DNA from: Hypericum androsaemum
Taxonomy: Eukaryota > Streptophyta > Magnoliopsida > Malpighiales > Hypericaceae
Assembly: GCA_963995505.1 (NCBI GenBank)
Contig: OZ023197.1
Span: 5,984,121-6,048,120 of the forward strand
DNA length: 64,000 nt
Direction: 5' to 3'
Made by a program: the position numbers and the translations under genes
Shown here: piece by piece, positions 58,613-64,000 of the stretch
Position numbering within the stretch: position 1 is the first letter of the stretch
How the letters are laid out: each line of letters begins with the position of its first letter
The notes under the pieces: model-generated
The model's input: the letters and a program-made list of their open reading frames with translations, nothing else
Told to the model about the DNA's origin: nothing
The model's database searches: none

Positions 58613-60266
58613 TGATCCGGATAATTCTGGCTTAAGGAGGAGGGTTGCTCTGAAATTGTTGATTTTTCTTGGTTATGCCTCTTTTATGGCTGGACCTCAG
58701 TAAATTTTTCACGTAAGACTTCATGGAGTTCTTCGAACCTGTCTTTGTGGAATCTTAACAAAAGTGATAATAGGCGTAGAAGGATTAATTCCCTTTCCCC
58801 TCAGCTTGAGCACTTACAGTTGATGAATCATGCTCTTCTTTGCAAGAGTACTGAGCTGATTATTAAGAAAGAACTTGATCTTCTTCGTGAAACAGAAGAA
58901 ATTTTCTGGGCTCAACGATCCAGAATCAACTGATTTTTGTGGGGTGACCAAAACACTAAGTTCTTCCAATCTTCGTGTTCCAATCGGAAGCGTACAAATC
59001 AAATTGTTAAGCTTCAGGATTCTTTTGGGATCTGGATTGAGGAGGAAGCTTATCTAAAGCTTCTTGCAAATGATCACTTCTATAAGATTTTTCAGGAGCT
59101 CCCTATCTTGGATCCTTCTGAGATTCTTGACTGCATCCCTCGACTCGTAACTTCTGATATTGAGCTGGACATGCTGCGTCCTTTACTGGATGATGAAATT
59201 TGTTCCACGGTATTTGAAATGGGTGGTCGTAAGGCCCCTGGGCCTGATGGCTTATCGGGTATTTTCTATCATAAATATTAGCCCTAAGTGGGCCAGGAAC
59301 TCATGGCCTTGGCAAGGGAAATGTTAAATTGTTCCTGTGTTCCGAAAAACATAAATCGGACTTATATTGCTCTCATCCCCAAGGTGCACTGTTCTTTGAA
59401 TTTTTATGGTTTTCGGCCTATTGCTCTATGCAATTTTGCATATAAGATTTACTCGAAGGTCCTTATCAATCGACTTCGCCATTGGATGCCATCATTTATT
59501 CATGAATCGCAGGGTGCTTTTGGCAAAGGCCGGTCTATTTAGGATAATTTAATTGTGGCTCACGAGGCCTTCCATCACCTTCGGACAAATCCTAAAAGGA
59601 ATGATCTTTTCTTGGCAATTAAACTGGATCTCAAAAAGGCCTATGATCTAGTTAACTGGAAGTCTCTGGAGTAGGTTCTAATTCGTTTGGGCTTTCCTAG
59701 TAAGTGGATCGCTTGCATTATGGGTTGTGTGAGCTTGACTTCTTACAGTGTCCTGTTAAATGGACAACCACTTGGCTGGTTCAAATCTACAAGGGGGATT
59801 AGGCAGGGAGACCTTATCTCTCCTTTTCTATTCTTTTTTGTATAACACACTTTTGTATACTACCTAAGTCGTGCTAAGATGATGGGACTAATCAGTGACT
59901 TTCAATTCAACCCTCTGTGCCCGAGCATCTCACATATCTTATTCGCGGATGATAACTTCTTAAGCCCAATTGACCCCCTTATTCAATTCAGTGGCTGAAC
60001 TTATACTTCCTGGCTCTAATTCTTGAAACTTGGTGTTGATAAATCATTTGTTTAAATCAGAGGAGGTTGCTGCCATTTCTCGTATCCAGCTGGGTAATCT
60101 CAATCCTCCAGACAAACTGATTTGGAGACCAGCTCTAAATGGTTGCTATTCAGTCAAGAAGTGGTACCAGATTTTGAAATTAACTCTTTTATCGAGTCTT
60201 GCTTTGGCAAGACCTAGCTCTGATGGTGCTATTTATGATTTGGGCATTTGGCCTGCTATTTGGAAG

Positions 60267-60536
60267 TGTTAGAAATTCAGCAAGTAGAGAACAAATGCGC
60301 AAAGAATACGGACATAAGATATAACGTGGTTCAGCCTAATGCCTACGTCCACGGAGAGAAAGAAAAACTTTTATTGATGGATCACAGTCACAAAGCCTTA
60401 CAAAACTATTAGATAACATGCCTTTATATAGAGGCAAACCCGTGTACATCAAGTAATCTATTTAGGTCGAATTAGGAATCTGGAACAAAACAGAAAAATA
60501 ATTCCTCTTTTACTTATTTCCTTGCCAAACTCAACA
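60267..60536 (-). repeat. 3' LTR of the compact Copia element
   Basis: 270-bp copy of the LTR at 62366-62634, with TG...CA ends. It includes tttatatagaggc, a reversed TATA box serving the minus strand, and the aacgtggttcagcc...gcctacgtccac stretch common near the RNA start of plant Copia LTRs. Confidence 0.92.
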
Positions 60537-60935
60537 ATCTCCACCTTGGCGAGAAATCATCTCATGGATAAACTATGAAGCTCCATCTAAACTTCAACAA
60601 AACTCCACCTTGACGAAATACCGCACCATAAAGAGATGATCTTGCAAGACCAATCCGACTCTACCGATTCTACCTCGGATCATAGATACACTGCCATCAA
60701 TAAGACCATCTCAACTTTCTCACCACCTTTGTTCAATCACTTAGAGCCAGCCCCCAAGCTCGAGCTTTCAAGCTTGCTTGTCGTGTTTCCTCCAACCTCC
60801 ATTGAATTCCAACTAGCAAGTCTACCTGCTGAAGCAACCTTACGACCAATAGATGCGCTCTCTATTTTTTGGTCAACCCCATGCTCTACAACTTCGAACT
60901 ATTTTTTTGCTAAATCTTCATGCCTCAAACTAGTG

Positions 60936-61585
60936 CTACGTGCCATAGCATACAAAGGGCAACCTTTTGTTCCACCAAGTAGAACCCTTGACATACCACG
61001 AACTCCACCGTTCGACCTTGAGTGAGATACCCAATTCACCCATGGTACTACCAATGGCTTCGCATTTCTCATGCAAAACCTTCATGTCAAGCCTTTGCTC
61101 CATCAGAGAAGAGCTTTTCTCTCTTCCATCAGAACCCAATGAGGTGACTCCACCTACAACTGTATTTTTCACTAACATGTAGGTGTTCCTAGCATCCCTT
61201 TCACCCTTCATCACCACCACAGCATCCTTCAACACCTCAATTAATCTACCTACAACCTTATAGCAGTACCCACTATAATTTAAGGTACCTAATGAGATCA
61301 AATTTTTTTCCAACTTCGGAACTGTCTACCCGCACACAACTTTATCTCAACACCATCCCATATCTTGATTCGGATATCTCCTATGCCAGTAATTCTACAA
61401 GTTGAACCATTACCTATAGTTACCATATCTAAATCAATGAACTTATAGGTGTCGAACCACTCTTTCTCGGGCGTCATATGAAAGGAACAAGCGATATACA
61501 AAATCCAAGAATTAGAATATTTTGGACTTGACAAAACAAAAAAAAGATCACCATCTGACCCGTCCGAATATGAGGTCACATTCAC
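60936..61585 (-). pseudogene. Copia protease, frameshifted and with lost catalytic aspartate
   Basis: Two overlapping minus-strand frames. 61585-61298 reads SNSWILYIACSFHMTPEKEW, where the family has an aspartate after the hydrophobic IL (usual D-S-A/G-C); here it is tyrosine. 61313-60936 continues in a shifted frame with MEKNLISLGTLNYSGY and VVVMKGERDARNTYML. After about 60960 no Copia domain follows. With the active-site aspartate gone and a frameshift, protease activity is not expected. Confidence 0.8.
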
Positions 61586-61603
61586 AGAACCTGATCTTTT
61601 TCT

Positions 61604-62338
61604 CTATCGATCTCGAGTTCTTCTCAGACAATCCTTATTTACGTGCCTTTTTTCTCCGCACTCGAAGCAATTTTCTTTGAACTTCCTTGACCTCGACCTG
61701 GATCCTTTTCTATCTTCACTACGATCACCATGGCTACCCCTCACAACCAACACTTCTGCTTGTTCATCGCCAGTTTTCCTTCTTTGATGAAACCTTAGCA
61801 GAGCACTTGTGATATCTTCCAACACCAGAGACTCATTCCCCCAAGTTAGAGTTGTAACCAAATTTTTATAGGAGCCTGGTAAAAAATTCAGGAGCAACAA
61901 TGCCTTGTCTTCTTCCTCGAACTTCACATCAACCTTTCTCAAGTCGCTCACAAGTTCACTGAAAATATTAATGTGTTGGCTCAAATATGAGCCCTCCTCC
62001 ATCTTGAGCCCATACAATCTTTGCTTAAGATAAAGCTTGTTCGATAAAGACTTAGACATATACCTTGCCTCCAATTTCTTACATACCTCAGCTGGTGACT
62101 CCTCATCCATGATGTGATAATACATCACATCTTCTGCCAAGCACAAGCGAATTGTCGCCACCACATTGGCCTCCATCTCCTTCCACTCTTGCTCCTCCAT
62201 TTTTTCGGGCTTCTTCTCTGAGAGCGCGATGACCATCCCTTGTTGCACGAGGAGATTCTTGACACGCCTTTGCCATAACCCAAAATTCAATGAATCATTG
62301 AACTTCACAGGAGCAAACTTCGCGCCGTGATCTGACAT
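61604..62338 (-). CDS. Copia gag polyprotein, intact frame
   Basis: 244 codons, open from ATG to stop. N-terminus MSDHGAKFAPVKFNDSLNFG is followed by WQRRVKNLLVQQG, the UBN2-type core (SLSNKLYLKQRLYGLKMEEG, LLNFLPGSY) and a basic RS-rich stretch. It ends with a CCHC knuckle at about C224, C227, H232, C237 (CFECGEKRHVNKDC). Gag forms the cytoplasmic particle that packages element RNA. The ATG is 28 bases from the 5' LTR side, just inside the primer-binding site. It is the only intact retroelement gene in the window. The protease remnant follows after a stop. Confidence 0.88.
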   Translation of the reverse strand: MSDHGAKFAPVKFNDSLNFGLWQRRVKNLLVQQGMVIALSEKKPEKMEEQEWKEMEANVVATIRLCLAEDVMYYHIMDEESPAEVCKKLEARYMSKSLSNKLYLKQRLYGLKMEEGSYLSQHINIFSELVSDLRKVDVKFEEEDKALLLLNFLPGSYKNLVTTLTWGNESLVLEDITSALLRFHQRRKTGDEQAEVLVVRGSHGDRSEDRKGSRSRSRKFKENCFECGEKRHVNKDCLRRTRDR

Positions 62339-62350
62339 CCTCCAACCTTA

Positions 62351-62363
62351 GCTCTTGATACCA
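62351..62363 (-). other. Primer-binding site, initiator-Met type
   Basis: The element strand reads tggtatcaagagc, one base longer than the usual tggtatcagagc of plant Copia elements. It is separated from the 5' LTR by two bases. Confidence 0.85.
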
Positions 62364-62365
62364 CT

Positions 62366-62634
62366 TGTTAAAAATTCAGCAAGTAGAGAACAAATGTGCA
62401 AAGAACATGGACACAAGATATAACGTAGTTTGGCCTAATGCCTACGTCCACAGAGAGAAAGAAAAAATTTTATTAATGGATCCGAGTTACAAAGCCTTAC
62501 AAAACTCTTGGGTAACATGCCATTATATAGAGGCAAATCTTTGTACATCAACTAATCTATTTAGGTCAAATTAGGAGTCTGAAATAAAACAAGAAAATAA
62601 TTTTCTTTTACTTATTTCCTCGCCAAACTTAACA
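62366..62634 (-). repeat. 5' LTR of the compact Copia element
   Basis: 269 bp, same family features as the 60267 copy, including ttatatagaggc as the reversed TATA box. By eye the two LTRs differ at roughly a tenth of positions, so the insertion is older than the Gypsy element at 466-8909. Confidence 0.92.
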
Positions 62635-63021
62635 GAAAGCTTAAAATTCCACCGAAAGTCAAGATGTTTGTCTGAAGACTTGCAAATAATGCCATGCCGA
62701 TGGCTCAGAATTTATTTTCGAGGCATTTGAGTCGGAACAATACTGAACAATACTTGTTCTGTTTGTCTATCTGCCCTGAAATCTATTATGCATCTTCTTT
62801 TTTAGTGCTCGCATGCTAGAGCAACTTGGTTTTCTTGCTCCCTGGGAAGCTAAGTACCGGATGTGACTTGTCAAAAATTTTGGATGTAGATTAGCAATCT
62901 TTTTGGTCTTTTGAAGTCTTCGGACTCTGCTCCTTTGGTTTCTCTTGCCTTATTTGTTTGCTGACTTATTTAAGGGGCTAGGAACAAGCTGTTATTTGAA
63001 GGAGTAAAAATTATTTCAAGT

Positions 63022-63519
63022 TTGACTGCTTCTCATACCTCTGTGCTCTGCAACAAATTTTTGCATGTAAACTCCCCCAGGTCTGACGTTACTCGTACTA
63101 CCTCTTCATGGGCAGGCCCTTTAGTGGGCGACGTGAAGCTCAATTATAATACCTCTTGGATAGATCTCTATTCAAGAGCCGGGTTAGCTTGCATCGCCAG
63201 AGACTCTGAAGGCCTCATTGTTAGAGGTCATTCACACCTTTTGTTCGCTTCGTCTCCTTTGGAAGCAAAACTTCGATCTATTCAGCTGGTCATCTCCCTT
63301 GTCTCCGATCACTTTCGGATGATGTCCATTGTTATTGAGTCAGATTGTCGAATTGCTTGTACTTTTCTAACCCATCTCGACTCGGTTCTAGCATGGAATG
63401 TTGAACTTCTTGTAATACAGCTTAGACGTTCCTTTGCTCTTTTACTTTTACCTTTATGTTCAATTGTTTGTATCCCTAGGTCGGTTAATCAAGTAGCAGA
63501 TTGGCTTAGTCGCCAATGA
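63022..63519 (+). pseudogene. LINE RNase H domain (RVT_3 type)
   Basis: An open stretch of 165 codons forming the 3' end of the second LINE copy: WAGPLVGDVKLNYNTSW, GLACIARDSEGLIVRG, EAKLRSIQLV, IVIESDC and the ending IPRSVNQVADWLSRQ. It corresponds to the RNase H segment at 21856-22230. It is listed separately because it is the best-preserved LINE domain here. The expected first catalytic D (NxDxS/A) reads NYNTSW, so activity is doubtful. Confidence 0.8.
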
Positions 63520-63715
63520 AGACTTCTTGCTCTTGATCCGGATTGGGCTATCTCTCATCCTGCTGATCTTGATGCTCTACTGTTCGCGAATTTTCCTATT
63601 TAAATTTATATTAATATGTGTTCGTTTCAAAAGATTTATTATCGTGGGCTATGTGGTGGACTTCCCACCTTTTATTTTCTTTTCAATAAAATATATTTTC
63701 GTCTTTTACATTTGC

Positions 63716-64000
63716 TGATTTGCAGAAGTAATTAGTTTCGAATTTCGATCCAATATCAAAATAAATTAATGATTTGTTTGCTCCAGGTTATTTCATAAGG
63801 ATCAAATTGTACGCTACTTTTATTGAAAGTACAACTAAAATCTTGTACTTCAATTTGGTCCACTTAACACCTTGTACTTTTTAAAATAGGATTATTTACA
63901 CTTTGCAAATATTTTTATGGTGACAATTAACCCATGTGTCATACACATCAGCACAAGCATGCCGAGTCATCCTATAAACAAAAAAAATATATTTTATCTT
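63716..64000. other. Window end, no gene seen
   Basis: AT-rich. The passage ...gtacttcaatttggtccactt and accttgtactttttaaaata resembles the inner part of long-TIR element ends seen elsewhere in this window, so another such element may begin here and run past the window. Confidence 0.35.

Larger units (their letters stand above)
60267..62634 (-). mobile_element. Compact Copia element with gag and protease only
   Basis: LTRs 60267-60536 and 62366-62634 (270 and 269 bp) begin TGTTA and end AACA. The element strand has a primer-binding site tggtatcaagagc (62351-62363, initiator tRNA-Met type) two bases from the 5' LTR, and a polypurine tract aaggtggagat (60537-60547) next to the 3' LTR. Flanks ggaag (60262-60266) and gaaag (62635-62639) are a one-mismatch 5-bp target duplication. 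The interior of about 1.8 kb codes only gag and a broken protease; integrase, reverse transcriptase and RNase H are missing. It interrupts the zinc-finger region of the surrounding LINE. Confidence 0.92.
58620..63715 (+). pseudogene. Second LINE copy: RT core to RNase H, with Copia insertion
   Basis: Runs from the region between endonuclease and RT (FFQSSCSNRKRTNQIVKLQD near 58980) through KAPGPDGLSGIFYHKY (about 59250), FRPIALCNFAYKIYS, QGAFGKGRS, AIKLDLKKAYDLVNW and the active-site FADDN at about 59945. Just after FADD it jumps to the zinc-finger leader (EVAAISRIQLGNL near 60065). A Copia element interrupts it at 60267-62634. It then continues with KLKIPPKVKMF and the RNase H domain (63022-63519). 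It lacks the RT tail that the upstream copy keeps. Stops and shifts throughout. The end near 63690 has aataaa but no long A tail. Confidence 0.82.

Overview
This is nuclear DNA from a flowering plant, most likely a core eudicot with a repeat-rich genome. The evidence is GT-AG introns, plant-type gene families, Athila/Tat-type Gypsy and Copia LTR elements, plant L1 LINEs that end in an RNase H domain, a hAT transposon, and long-TIR elements that look MULE-like. No bacterial operon, CRISPR array or phage is present. I cannot name the species.

Three host genes are well supported, all on the minus strand. (1) A 13-coding-exon kelch/coiled-coil protein gene (24399-27507, 497 residues by my exon chain) of the ACBP4/5-like family, without the acyl-CoA-binding domain. 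(2) A three-KH-domain RNA-binding protein gene of the BTR1 type (42335-45481, 312 residues by my model), in which one exon appears to have lost its original splice acceptor. (3) A SANT/DUF3755-type nuclear protein gene (48401-52491, at least 292 residues). Genes 1 and 2 correspond to families that, as I recall, are neighbours in Arabidopsis (AT5G04420 and AT5G04430). Here about 14 kb of transposon-laden DNA separates them.

Layout. 1-22275 is a nested transposon block. A remnant Copia LTR/leader (1-465 and 8915-9275) is split by an 8.4-kb non-autonomous Athila/Tat-type element (466-8909, target duplication ggcat). Then come a LINE fragment, a 5S-rRNA-bearing relic resembling a Cassandra LTR, a 46-49-bp minisatellite, a solo Gypsy LTR (target duplication agtac), a long-TIR element, and a second LINE piece. 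That LINE piece is interrupted by LTR material, inside which sits a deleted Copia element (16060-21348) whose own LTR carries a hAT transposon (17409-20781, target duplication cttgtagt). 22276-24398 is quiet. 24399-28480 is the kelch gene. 28500-42300 holds two long-TIR elements, a degenerate LINE, a glycine-rich exon and a truncated receptor-kinase ectodomain. 42335-45640 is the KH gene and 48401-52740 the SANT gene. 53840-63715 is a mosaic of LINE sequence carrying a small SINE and a compact Copia element with gag and protease only (60267-62634).

The host genes do not form a pathway. The main interest is in the transposon derivatives: an in-frame protease-to-integrase-tail fusion, a gag-protease-only Copia, complementary LINE deletions meeting at the FADD box, and a 5S-bearing relic. 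The other strong point is the likely splice-site shift in the KH gene. No wholly new system is established here.
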